From assembly GCF_000754805.1 (NCBI RefSeq), contig NZ_KN150731.1:1837559-1901558 (forward strand): 64,000 nucleotides of DNA. Reading direction: 5' to 3'. The translations under genes were made by a program, and so were the position numbers. This document shows, one piece after another, positions 9,116-18,277 of the stretch; within the stretch, counting starts at the first letter, position 1; the number at the start of each line of letters is the position of its first letter. Under the pieces are notes generated by a model that worked only from the letters and a program-made list of their open reading frames with translations, did not search any database and was not told the DNA's origin. This DNA is from Yersinia frederiksenii ATCC 33641. Lineage in GTDB: Bacteria > Pseudomonadota > Gammaproteobacteria > Enterobacterales > Enterobacteriaceae.

Positions 9116-11755
9116 ATGACAACGCATTCAGCACACTTATTACGTCGGTTAAATCCCTATTGCGCGCAGGCACTGGCCGGTGCTGCAACCCTGTGTCAAA
9201 CCCGTGCCCATGCCGAGATCACCGTCGAACACTGGTTGTTGAAATTGCTGGAGCAGGGCGAAGGTGATATCACGGTGATTGCCCGTCGTTATGAGTGGGA
9301 CATGGACAGCCTGTGGCAGGGGTTGCTGGCCCATCTGGATACTTTGCCGCGCACGGTGCAGGGCAAACCCCAGTTGTCAGCCGCGTTGCAGCAATTAATC
9401 AAAAGTGCCTGGCTGGATGCCTCGTTGCAGGAGAACGCCGATACCGTGCGTTCCGTTCATCTGCAGGCAGCGCTGATTGCCACGCCGTCATTATTAGCCG
9501 CCGATGCCGCCTGGCCATTGCTCAGCCTGAGCACCACCCAGTTACACCGCCTGTTACCGCTGCTGGACAACCAATCCGACGAACGTCCCGAGGTTCAGCA
9601 GGCGGCGGCGCTGGCAGACAGCCCGCTTAATCTGACCGATGAGGCAGCGATTACCCCCTCTGCCAGCGGCCAGCCGCAACTCAATGACGCTCTGCAAGCA
9701 GCGTTGGATAAATTCACTCTGGATGTTACCGCCAAAGCTAAAACTGGGCAGATTGACCCGGTATTTGGCCGCGATAATGAAATCCGCCAGATGGTGGATA
9801 TCTTGTCGCGACGGCGTAAGAACAACCCCATTTTGGTGGGTGAACCGGGAGTAGGAAAAACGGCACTGGTTGAAGGTCTGGCATTGCGTATCGCCGAAGG
9901 CAATGTGCCGGATAGCCTAAAAGCTGTCAGCCTACGCACGCTTGACCTTGGCTTGTTGCAAGCGGGAGCTGGGGTGAAGGGGGAGTTTGAGCAACGCCTG
10001 AAAAATGTTATCGAAGCGGTGCAACAATCACCGACGCCGGTGCTGCTGTTTATCGATGAAGCCCACACCATCATCGGGGCCGGTAATCAGGCGGGTGGCG
10101 CTGATGCCGCTAATCTATTAAAGCCAGCACTGGCACGCGGTGAATTACGCACTATTGCCGCGACCACCTGGTCGGAATATAAGCAGTATTTTGAGCGCGA
10201 TGCTGCATTGGAGCGCCGCTTCCAGATTGTTAAAGTCGACGAGCCGGATGACGACATGGCCTGCCTAATGTTGCGTGGCCTGAAGTCCCGTTATGCCCAA
10301 CATCATGGTGTCCACATTACTGATGAGGCGGTGAAAGCAGCGGTCAGCCTGTCACGCCGTTACATCACGGGTCGCCAACTGCCAGATAAAGCAGTTGATT
10401 TACTGGATACGGCCAGTGCTCGCGTGCGCATGAGCCTTGATACTTTACCGGAAGCGTTAACCCGGCTGAAGGCGCAGATTAGCGCATTAGAGATGGAGCA
10501 ACAGGCTCTGCTGGAAGACATTGCCCTCGGCAACCTTCTTAATTCTGATCGTCTGGGGCAAATTGAACAGCAAACAGCAAGTTTAGGTGAACAACTGACG
10601 GTGCTGGAGAATCAGTACATTGAGGAAAAAAACCTGACGCAACAACTGTTGGAAACCCGTCATGACATCAGCCGTCAGGCTGAGATCAATGCACTGCAAC
10701 AGCAATTGAGTGAGTTGCAAGGCAGTACGCCATTGCTATCACTGGATGTCGATGTGCGTACTGTTGCCACTGTCATCGCTGATTGGACGGGGGTCCCCTT
10801 GGGCAGTTTGCTAAAAGATGAGCAAACTAACCTGCTCTCCCTGGAGAATCATTTAGCCACTCGAGTCGTAGGCCAGGATGCCGCATTGAAAGATATGGCC
10901 CAGCGGCTACGGGCAGCTAAAACCGGCTTAACCGCAGACAATGGCCCGCTGGGTGTCTTCTTGTTGGTTGGCCCAAGTGGTGTAGGGAAAACCGAGACGG
11001 CACTGGCGCTGGCCGACACACTGTTCGGTGGTGAGAAATCACTGATTACCATCAATCTGTCCGAATATCAGGAAGCACATACCGTTTCCCAACTTAAAGG
11101 CTCGCCACCGGGTTATGTCGGCTATGGGCAGGGTGGGATTTTAACCGAGGCAGTGCGCAAGCGACCTTATAGTGTGGTGCTCTTGGATGAAGTTGAGAAA
11201 GCCCATCGCGATGTGCTGAATGTGTTCTATCAAGTGTTTGATCGTGGTTTTATGCGCGACGGCGAAGGACGTGAAATCGATTTTCGCAACACGGTGATTT
11301 TGATGACTGCCAATCTGGGCAGCGACCACATCATGCAGTTATTAGACGAACAACCGCAATCTACCGATAGCGATCTGCAAGAAATGCTGCGTCCGATCCT
11401 GCGTGATCACTTCCAACCCGCACTGCTGGCCCGCTTCCAGACCTTGATCTACCGTCCACTGAATGCCGTGGCATTGAGAACCATCGTCGAAATGAAGCTA
11501 GCACAGGTGGCTAAACGCCTGCATAAACATTATGGCCTGCAATGTACGCTGGGTGACAGCCTGTATAACACCTTGGTTGCTGCCTGTTTATTGCCAGACA
11601 CCGGGGCACGCAATATTGATAGCTTGCTCAATCAACAGATTTTACCGGTGCTGAGTCAACAACTGTTGCAACGGATGTCGGAACAAACACGTACCACGTC
11701 ACTGACCTTGGGCTGGGATGAAGAAGAAGGGATTGTGCTGGAGTTTGGTGATTAA
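9116..11755 (+). CDS. clpV: T6SS AAA+ ATPase ClpV (TssH)
   Basis: 879-residue ClpB/ClpV-type disaggregase that dismantles contracted TssB/TssC sheath for reuse. An N-terminal Clp-N-like domain is followed by two AAA+ modules: Walker A GEPGVGKT at residues 242-249 with Walker B LLFIDEAH, and GPSGVGKT at 619-626 with VVLLDEVEKAH. A coiled-coil middle domain lies between them, and the type VI-specific N terminus (LLRRLNPYCAQAL) is clear. The ATG at 9116, after GAAGAGAG, is preferred to an in-frame start at 9059 that would add unrelated residues. Confidence 0.95.
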   Translation: MTTHSAHLLRRLNPYCAQALAGAATLCQTRAHAEITVEHWLLKLLEQGEGDITVIARRYEWDMDSLWQGLLAHLDTLPRTVQGKPQLSAALQQLIKSAWLDASLQENADTVRSVHLQAALIATPSLLAADAAWPLLSLSTTQLHRLLPLLDNQSDERPEVQQAAALADSPLNLTDEAAITPSASGQPQLNDALQAALDKFTLDVTAKAKTGQIDPVFGRDNEIRQMVDILSRRRKNNPILVGEPGVGKTALVEGLALRIAEGNVPDSLKAVSLRTLDLGLLQAGAGVKGEFEQRLKNVIEAVQQSPTPVLLFIDEAHTIIGAGNQAGGADAANLLKPALARGELRTIAATTWSEYKQYFERDAALERRFQIVKVDEPDDDMACLMLRGLKSRYAQHHGVHITDEAVKAAVSLSRRYITGRQLPDKAVDLLDTASARVRMSLDTLPEALTRLKAQISALEMEQQALLEDIALGNLLNSDRLGQIEQQTASLGEQLTVLENQYIEEKNLTQQLLETRHDISRQAEINALQQQLSELQGSTPLLSLDVDVRTVATVIADWTGVPLGSLLKDEQTNLLSLENHLATRVVGQDAALKDMAQRLRAAKTGLTADNGPLGVFLLVGPSGVGKTETALALADTLFGGEKSLITINLSEYQEAHTVSQLKGSPPGYVGYGQGGILTEAVRKRPYSVVLLDEVEKAHRDVLNVFYQVFDRGFMRDGEGREIDFRNTVILMTANLGSDHIMQLLDEQPQSTDSDLQEMLRPILRDHFQPALLARFQTLIYRPLNAVALRTIVEMKLAQVAKRLHKHYGLQCTLGDSLYNTLVAACLLPDTGARNIDSLLNQQILPVLSQQLLQRMSEQTRTTSLTLGWDEEEGIVLEFGD

Positions 11756-11850
11756 GGACTCAATGTTACCTAACTAAGAAAATGCTCATCTCTAAAAAAA
11801 GCGGAAACGTAGCAAGTGCGGCTAGTCTATTGCTAGGGAGAATTATACCT

Positions 11851-12306
11851 ATGGATACGGTTGAAGAACTTAACGGTACTTATTTTTTTAATGGATTAAA
11901 TAACCTGACGGCTTATGAGTTGCTGTTTTGGATATTAGTGGATGAAACTGAAAATCAACTGGGCATCAAAGATATCATTGGTGTGGCTTTTATAATTCTC
12001 GGTAATAATAGTGTCGACGTACCCGGAAAACCCAATACAGCAACGAAGGGGACATCGCATGCATCACTCTTTTTTCGCAAGCATCTTAGCTACAAATTCA
12101 AAAAGCGCATCTTACCAACACTGACAAAAAAATCTTTTTCATTAAGCGGGGTCAGAGTGTTTTGGGTTAATAATCTGGGGGCATTTGCAGGAAGAGCGGT
12201 TCCCGTTTTAGGGTGGATTATATTGGCGACGGATGTTGCCACGATAAGTTTCAAAACCGTCAGCAAATATAACACCATCGCGCGGCCGGAGGATAAAATC
12301 TGGTGA
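11851..12306 (+). CDS. STM2901-family small protein
   Basis: 151-residue protein of the STM2901 family known from Salmonella and other enterobacteria; its function is not established. The sequence (MDTVEELNGTYFFNGLNNLT at the start) contains a predicted hydrophobic segment near the C terminus (AVPVLGWIILATDVATI) and is otherwise basic. The start at 11851 is chosen because AGGGAG lies 10 bp upstream; an earlier ATG at 11782 has no ribosome site. It overlaps the next gene. Its place between clpV and vgrG is where T6SS accessory or cargo genes sit, so a role in effector delivery or toxin immunity is conceivable but not shown. Confidence 0.75.
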   Translation: MDTVEELNGTYFFNGLNNLTAYELLFWILVDETENQLGIKDIIGVAFIILGNNSVDVPGKPNTATKGTSHASLFFRKHLSYKFKKRILPTLTKKSFSLSGVRVFWVNNLGAFAGRAVPVLGWIILATDVATISFKTVSKYNTIARPEDKIW

Positions 12307-12623
12307 ACATGACAATTGAAGACAAGGTCAGAGAGTTTGTCAAAAGCGAGTTACCGTTGGTGACTAGTTTATTCATGAAAAAAATTGATATTGACGATGA
12401 TACCCCCTTACAGAATTTGCATGAAGCAGATGATATCGCTGAAATGGCGGAAAGATTTTTCTCACATTTTAATGTTCAGCCTGCCGGATTTTCCCTTAAT
12501 AGCTATTACCCTTGGAAGGTGAAATCCGTATTTTCACGAAGAGCCATTAATCAAAACAAAATACCATTAACGGTGGGGATGTTTATTGAATCAGCCAAGG
12601 CCGGGTATTGGCTATATAACTGA
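12303..12623 (+). CDS. DUF1493-family acyl-carrier-like protein
   Basis: 106-residue protein of the DUF1493 family, whose members resemble acyl carrier proteins in size and acidity and often sit next to STM2901-family genes. Visible features are the acidic stretch KIDIDDDTPLQNLHEADDIA and a C-terminal TVGMFIESAKAGYWLY. I see no clear DSL phosphopantetheine motif. The start is GTG at 12303, overlapping the preceding stop, because GGAGGA at 12288-12293 is at ideal distance; ATG at 12309 is the alternative. The overlap implies a functional pair with the preceding gene. Function unknown. Confidence 0.75.
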   Translation: MNMTIEDKVREFVKSELPLVTSLFMKKIDIDDDTPLQNLHEADDIAEMAERFFSHFNVQPAGFSLNSYYPWKVKSVFSRRAINQNKIPLTVGMFIESAKAGYWLYN

Positions 12624-12733
12624 ACTGAATAATTTAAATAATAATCTCCCCTTCAAAATAAACCTGTCGGCTGTTAACTGGCTATGCGGTGTGCAAACCC
12701 ATGGAATACAGGTTGTTACACGGAGTAAAACCC

Positions 12734-15256
12734 ATGAGTATCATTGATACACTTCAAAACACGCTATCAGCCATCACCAAAACCACACTAAATCGTTACC
12801 GCCTTGATATTCCTTCTTGCCAGTCTCCTCTGGATGTGGAGGATTTTGTGGGGACGGAAGCATTGAGTGAATTGTATTGCTACACAGTCCACTTCACCAG
12901 TACAGACAAAGACATTGATGCCAGCCAGTTGCTACGCAAATCAGCCAGTCTGACGATGGGGACGGGTTTGCTACAGAACCTCTCGGAGCAGAAGGTAGTG
13001 CATGGGGTAGTGACGAGTTTTGAGCGGATCAGTGGCTCAAAAGACCAGGCAGTATACCAGATAACGCTGTCACCATTTCTGGCACTGCTGCGCAATCAGT
13101 TCCGCACGCACCGTTTCTTTGTCAACAAATCGGTACCCGAAGTGGTAGAGCAGATACTTCAGGATCATGGTTTTAAAGACTGGGAATATGAGTTTGTTCT
13201 GAAGCAGATCTATCCAAAACGTGAGCAAATAAACCAGTATCAGGAAAGTGATCTGGAATTCATTGAACGATTGCTTTCAGAGGTGGGGATATTTTACCTC
13301 TTCACCTTGCAGTCGGACACTCAGACTGAAGTGGTCCATTTTGCTGATAAGCAGAGTGCCTATGAGTTTGGAAAAACACTATCATTGAACAGCCCGTCAG
13401 GGATGAGTGACAGTGGTGCATTGTCTGTTTGGGACGTGAGTGTGCAGCACAATGTGGTACAGGCCAATGTGACCACCAAAGATTACAATCATCGTGAAGC
13501 TCAGAAAGTCCTTCAGTCTGCCAAGGTAGATATGACTCGTGGCGAGAGTGACGAGGTGACTTATGGCGAAGTGTATCATTACAAACCTCGTCATCTGGAT
13601 ACCGGTGATAAAACAGATCCCACTGCTGAAACAGCCAACTTCTTGGCACGCCTCGACCATGAACGTTTTTTATCGGCACAGACAACCATTGTCGGCTTGG
13701 GCAATGATGCTACCCTCAGCCCTGGGCAAGTGCTGACGATAACCGAAACCGCCATCGTTCCGACGCTCCCTACAGCTATGAACAACGGTCTTCTTATTAC
13801 CGGCACCTTCTTCAGTGCCAGCCGCAAAGATGCATTAGTGGTGAACTGGATGGCAGTCCCATACAGTGAAACCCTGTGCTGGCGTCCGGCATTGCTTCCA
13901 CGCCCGAAAGTCAGTGGCACCATGATGGCACGGGTGACCAGTGCCAAGTCGAACGATATCTATGCTTGGCAGGATACCTCCGGTTTGTATCGGGTGAAAT
14001 TTGATGCGGATCAGGACGACAAAGCACAAGGTCAGGAGAGCATGCCGGTGCGACTCGCCAAACCTTATGGTGGCGATGTGTACGGCATTCACTTCCCACT
14101 GATACAGGGCACCGAAGTGGCTATCGCGTTTCACGACGGTGACCCGGACCGCCCATACATCGCTCATGCCCTGCACGATTCACGCCATACCGACCATGTA
14201 ACCGAAAAAAATAACACCCGCAACGTGATCCGTACCCCTGCTTTCAACAAGCTGCGTATGGAAGACAAACGTGGCGAAGAGCATATCAAACTCAGCACCG
14301 AGTACGGCGGTAAAACCCAGTTGAACTTGGGGCATAACGTGGATGCTCAGCGAGTTCTCCGCGGTGAAGGTGCCGAGCTACGAACGGATGACTGGGTAGC
14401 TGTACGAGGGGGCAAAGGGGTGTTTATCAGTGCGGATAAACAGCCGTCTGCTGGGGGGGAGATGCTGGATATGAGTGAGGCGTTGGGTCAGTTACAACAA
14501 GCGCAAAGTCTGGCGGAATCTCTGAGCAGTGCAGCAGAAACAGCGAAGGCAGAGCTTGCCGACCTGCAAACGCAGAAAGCTTTATTGAGTGAAGCACTGA
14601 ATGAGCTGAAGAAATCTGTATTACTGCTGTCTGCTCCTGAAGGGATAGCACAGGTAACACCGAAAACACTGCAGCTGTCAGCCGGAGAAAACATCACGGC
14701 GACGAGTGGAGGTAATACAGATTTCAGTATCATGAAAAAACTGACCGTGGCTGCGGGAGAGCGAATAAGTCTGTATGCCCAGAAGTTGGGGATAAAACTT
14801 TTTGCCAGCAAAGGGAGAGTGGAGATCCAGGCGCAGGGTGATGAGATGACACTGGACGCGCTGAAAGATATCCGGATTAGTAGCAGTGAAGGGAAAATCA
14901 TCATCAGTGCGAAGAAGGAAATCATACTGACAAGCGGCGGGGGTTATATCCGCATAGCCGATGGAACTGTGGAGTGTGCAGCACCGGATAAAATAATAGA
15001 GCGCGGCGCGGTGTGGCAGAAGTTTGGTGGGCAAAGTATCAGCCAGGCGGCTCAAAAATGGGAAAGCGCCGATTTTGCGATCACACCTGAAGTCCGCTGG
15101 CCATACAGTGATTCTCCTGTCGCCGGACAGATTATCAAGTTAGTGAGTGGAGATGGAACTGTACAGACACTCACCACGGCCTCTTCCGGAAGCGCACCGA
15201 AGCAATCGGGTGTGAATATTGATTCGCTGAAAGCTTATTTACAGAATAAGGAATAA
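12734..15256 (+). CDS. vgrG: T6SS spike protein VgrG (TssI)
   Basis: 840-residue VgrG. Trimers form the needle tip, capped by PAAR, and carry effectors. The N-terminal part is gp27-like (YRLDIPSCQSPLDVEDFVG...), the middle is the gp5/OB region (GTMMARVTSAKSNDIYAWQD, RVKFDADQDDK, MPVRLAKPYGG), and the C-terminal DUF2345-type beta-helix (TATSGGN..., KGRVEIQAQGDEMTLDALKD) is extended to about residue 840. The tail beyond the needle may hold the adaptor surface for the lipase encoded 3 bp downstream. The start at 12734 follows CGGAGTAAAA; upstream in-frame codons are not credible. Confidence 0.94.
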   Translation: MSIIDTLQNTLSAITKTTLNRYRLDIPSCQSPLDVEDFVGTEALSELYCYTVHFTSTDKDIDASQLLRKSASLTMGTGLLQNLSEQKVVHGVVTSFERISGSKDQAVYQITLSPFLALLRNQFRTHRFFVNKSVPEVVEQILQDHGFKDWEYEFVLKQIYPKREQINQYQESDLEFIERLLSEVGIFYLFTLQSDTQTEVVHFADKQSAYEFGKTLSLNSPSGMSDSGALSVWDVSVQHNVVQANVTTKDYNHREAQKVLQSAKVDMTRGESDEVTYGEVYHYKPRHLDTGDKTDPTAETANFLARLDHERFLSAQTTIVGLGNDATLSPGQVLTITETAIVPTLPTAMNNGLLITGTFFSASRKDALVVNWMAVPYSETLCWRPALLPRPKVSGTMMARVTSAKSNDIYAWQDTSGLYRVKFDADQDDKAQGQESMPVRLAKPYGGDVYGIHFPLIQGTEVAIAFHDGDPDRPYIAHALHDSRHTDHVTEKNNTRNVIRTPAFNKLRMEDKRGEEHIKLSTEYGGKTQLNLGHNVDAQRVLRGEGAELRTDDWVAVRGGKGVFISADKQPSAGGEMLDMSEALGQLQQAQSLAESLSSAAETAKAELADLQTQKALLSEALNELKKSVLLLSAPEGIAQVTPKTLQLSAGENITATSGGNTDFSIMKKLTVAAGERISLYAQKLGIKLFASKGRVEIQAQGDEMTLDALKDIRISSSEGKIIISAKKEIILTSGGGYIRIADGTVECAAPDKIIERGAVWQKFGGQSISQAAQKWESADFAITPEVRWPYSDSPVAGQIIKLVSGDGTVQTLTTASSGSAPKQSGVNIDSLKAYLQNKE

Positions 15257-15259
15257 GAG

Positions 15260-16870
15260 ATGAATGATGCGTTAGGAAATAACATTGCGGCGCAAAGTTA
15301 TGATGACAGTGGTCGACAAAATTACACGGTAATAACTGACGATAAGGGAAAAGATGTAAAAGCCACCATTTACAAAACACCTGACAGGGTTATTCCGGTG
15401 ATTTTTTTGCCGGGTGTAATGGGGAGTAATTTGATGGACCAATCTGGTAAGCCTATATGGCGATTAGATAGCTTAGCTGGCACAGCTTGGGATTGGGTAT
15501 CGGTAGGGGCAAAAAAAAGGAAAGATTTACTTTCGCCAGAAAGAACATTTGTAGACTCAGGAGGGAAAATAGAGCCAGAGTACGAAAGTGAAGTTAAACA
15601 ATTTGGCACTCGCAGGGATAGAGGGTGGGGAGAAGTGGGGTATGTGAGCTACGGTCAGTTTTTACCCTGGCTTCAGGGTGCGTTAAATGATCATGATTTA
15701 ATGGAAAAAAATAAAAAAAACAATAATGGTCATCTAACTCTACGTGAACAGCTGCAGAACAAAAATCTAAATGCTGAGATTGGAGAGGAAAATCTCACTA
15801 AGGACGATATCGAACTTAGTTATAAATATTTATTTCCCGTCCATGTAGTGGGTTACAACTGGCTACAGTCAAATGAAAAATCAGCAACAGTCCTAAAAGA
15901 ACGAGTAAATTCAATTGTTAGTGGGTATAGCGCCCAAAATATGCTATGTGAAAAAGTTATTATTATTACTCACTCTATGGGGGGCTTTGTTGCACGTCAC
16001 TATTCTGAGAACGCAGCTGGAAAAGATAATATTCTGGGAATTGTTCATGGTGTGATGCCTACACTCGGGTCACCAATGACCTATAAAAGAATGAAAGCAG
16101 GCGAAGCAGGTAATGTAGGGCGTGTTATTGGTAGCTCAGGCTCCGAAATGACTGCTGTTTTAGCACAATCACCAGGACCCTTACAGCTCTTGCCTGGCAT
16201 AAGTTATGGACTGGGATGGTTGCAGATAGAGGGGGTATCAGGTGGATTACCAAAAAGTGATCCTTTCAAAGAGATATATAGCCAGAGAACTCCTTGGTGG
16301 GCTTTATGTGAAGATCGACTAATAAATCCAAATAATAAAAAAGCCTCAGATAGTGATTGGAACAATTACATTCAGTTGTTAATACAAGATGTTAAGAGCT
16401 TTATTGAAAAGTTAGACGGGAAATTTCATAAAAATACATATGCTTTTTATGGTAATGATGGTGAGAAATACCCCTCATATGAGACTCTTTACTGGAAGGA
16501 TAAGGCCGGTGGCTATTATGATAAAAACAAAGATATATCAGAAATAGCTTATAGTGGAGTAATAAAAGATCCATATAATTATGAAATAAAAAATTATCGC
16601 ACTGCTAAAATGCAGATTGGTTTGGAAAAAAATATATGGAGAGAAAAAACTTATATAATCGCCCCCCCTAAAGATGCAGGCGATGGTACTGTTCCAATTA
16701 AAGGGGCGAAATTCGTTAATGATGGATTACACGGAATGTTAGGTGTAGGAGTTGATCATGAGGGAGCATTTAAAAATACTGACACAGAGAATTCACGACT
16801 ATTCACTCTTCGTTCTATAATAAAAATATCTCAAGATGTGAGTAAAACTACTTTGGCCTACAATAAATGA
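15260..16870 (+). CDS. T6SS lipase effector, Tle4-like (GxSxG alpha/beta hydrolase)
   Basis: 536-residue alpha/beta hydrolase, probably a phospholipase effector delivered by the adjacent VgrG. The nucleophile elbow THSMGG puts the catalytic Ser at residue 239; candidate acid and base are Asp475 (GDGTVPI) and His500 (VDHEGAF). The early VIPVIFLPGVMGSN motif is the oxyanion-hole region seen in LCAT/PGAP1-type lipases. There is no signal peptide, as expected for T6SS cargo. Assignment to the Tle4 class rests on the fold features and on the following gene, which resembles Tli4 immunity proteins. It is AT-richer than the structural genes, as usual for exchanged effector modules. Confidence 0.82.
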   Translation: MNDALGNNIAAQSYDDSGRQNYTVITDDKGKDVKATIYKTPDRVIPVIFLPGVMGSNLMDQSGKPIWRLDSLAGTAWDWVSVGAKKRKDLLSPERTFVDSGGKIEPEYESEVKQFGTRRDRGWGEVGYVSYGQFLPWLQGALNDHDLMEKNKKNNNGHLTLREQLQNKNLNAEIGEENLTKDDIELSYKYLFPVHVVGYNWLQSNEKSATVLKERVNSIVSGYSAQNMLCEKVIIITHSMGGFVARHYSENAAGKDNILGIVHGVMPTLGSPMTYKRMKAGEAGNVGRVIGSSGSEMTAVLAQSPGPLQLLPGISYGLGWLQIEGVSGGLPKSDPFKEIYSQRTPWWALCEDRLINPNNKKASDSDWNNYIQLLIQDVKSFIEKLDGKFHKNTYAFYGNDGEKYPSYETLYWKDKAGGYYDKNKDISEIAYSGVIKDPYNYEIKNYRTAKMQIGLEKNIWREKTYIIAPPKDAGDGTVPIKGAKFVNDGLHGMLGVGVDHEGAFKNTDTENSRLFTLRSIIKISQDVSKTTLAYNK

Positions 16871-17970
16871 AAATAAAAAACAACATACTAATTTATACAT
16901 TAGTAGCTTTGGTTTTAGCCGGCTTTGTATTATGGTTCATGTATGGTAAAACATCCTCTTTTTTTAAAGTAAAGCTAACCGATAAAGAACAGGTAAACAT
17001 GGATAATTTATTGAGTAATTTACAAACAAGATGTATTGGTCGGTATTTGATCGATTTGCCATCATCATATAGTAATTCTGGTAATGATCTAATAAAAATT
17101 AAAAACAGTAAAATAATAACTAATCGAATCTATCAACCAGCATTTGAGCAATATATACGGTTACGCGAACAAGAACTTCTTGCGACAAAAAGTACATCTA
17201 ACATCGATATGCCCTACCTGAAAAATACTTACCAATTACCACATGGGCTTAAAGGCATTATTTTTGAAAGAGTTGAAAACCCAAATGTCGATGATGCCTT
17301 TAGGATGTTAGAGGCATATTTATACAGTAATGGAGTGCTTATAAAAATTGAGATCAAGCTAACAAATGGTATGGCGGACCGCTATAAAAGTGATCGTAGC
17401 TCATATCCTACTGTTTATACAGACACAACATCTGAACGGATGTCAGAGCTGAATGATCTACTGGTAAGGATCCAAGGTAGGAATGAGAATGTAATCCCGA
17501 CTATGGCAGGAAGTTGTATCCCAAATGCTTTTATTGCTGATAATAAAAGCGATCAAGAGAGTATAGATACTCTGTATAAAAGCAGCAATACCAGCCAGTT
17601 ACGGTTTGGTGTGTCAATAAATAATTACATTCAAGAAAATGATAGTTTATTAGACCGCAGTGGGGAAATTGAGCATAATCTCTTATCAAATGATGGTTAT
17701 ATATTACGAAAGGGAATGCGCAAGATTAACAAACTAGATACTGAAGAGTTACTTGCAGTAGGGAAATACTCGTCAAATGATAATCAGCGCTATGATTTTA
17801 TACTCATCACCAATGAAAAAGTCGGTGGAATTAAAAAACCTGTATTTAGCTTGGAACTGCTTAATGATGAATTAACGCCATCACCTTATAGTCAGAATGA
17901 AATAGTCAATTTCTGGGATGCTATAAGCCAGACGTTAAGAGTCAGGCCCGGAGCGTTCTTGGATGAGTAA
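16867..17970 (+). CDS. Tli4-like immunity protein for the lipase effector
   Basis: 367-residue protein with one N-terminal membrane helix (about residues 7-25) and a large periplasmic domain. The motif CIGRYLIDLPSSY and the C-terminal IVNFWDAISQTLRVRPGAF match the Tli4 immunity family, which sequesters Tle4 phospholipases in the periplasm. It overlaps the effector stop by 4 bp, the usual layout of an effector/immunity pair. Low GC content like the effector. Binding specificity is inferred. Confidence 0.78.
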   Translation: MKIKNNILIYTLVALVLAGFVLWFMYGKTSSFFKVKLTDKEQVNMDNLLSNLQTRCIGRYLIDLPSSYSNSGNDLIKIKNSKIITNRIYQPAFEQYIRLREQELLATKSTSNIDMPYLKNTYQLPHGLKGIIFERVENPNVDDAFRMLEAYLYSNGVLIKIEIKLTNGMADRYKSDRSSYPTVYTDTTSERMSELNDLLVRIQGRNENVIPTMAGSCIPNAFIADNKSDQESIDTLYKSSNTSQLRFGVSINNYIQENDSLLDRSGEIEHNLLSNDGYILRKGMRKINKLDTEELLAVGKYSSNDNQRYDFILITNEKVGGIKKPVFSLELLNDELTPSPYSQNEIVNFWDAISQTLRVRPGAFLDE

Positions 17971-18008
17971 TTGTCTCATTAAATGCAGAAATAACTAAGG
18001 AGAAAGGA

Positions 18009-18275
18009 ATGCCAGGACTAGTTTGCTTAGGTGATGCTACTACCCATGGGGGAAAGGTGATCACAGCGTCATCCACCATGTTTATTAATGGAGTGCAGGT
18101 TGCATTAGTCGGTGATTTAGTTTCTTGTCCCATACAAGGGCATGGAAATAATAAAATTATTGAAGGATCACCCACTGAGACGGAAGAAGGAATTTCTGTT
18201 GTAGTGAATAACTGTCAGTGTGCTTGTGGTTGTCGAGTTATTAGTTCTCATCCTGAAAATAGTATCGAGTCATAA
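18009..18275 (+). CDS. PAAR-repeat spike tip protein
   Basis: 88-residue PAAR protein, the sharp cap on VgrG. The PAAR pattern is visible: GDATTHGGKVITAS, then INGVQVALVGDLVSCPIQGHG and IIEGSPT. After the core it has a short Cys-rich tail (NNCQCACGC) and no fused toxin domain. The ribosome site AAGGAGAAAGG precedes the ATG. It likely serves the upstream VgrG and lipase. Confidence 0.9.
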   Translation: MPGLVCLGDATTHGGKVITASSTMFINGVQVALVGDLVSCPIQGHGNNKIIEGSPTETEEGISVVVNNCQCACGCRVISSHPENSIES

Positions 18276-18277
18276 TT

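Noticed and set aside
8417-9127. 236-codon frame on the - strand over hcp
   Set aside because: Antisense shadow of hcp and clpV start; those genes and the terminator explain the region.
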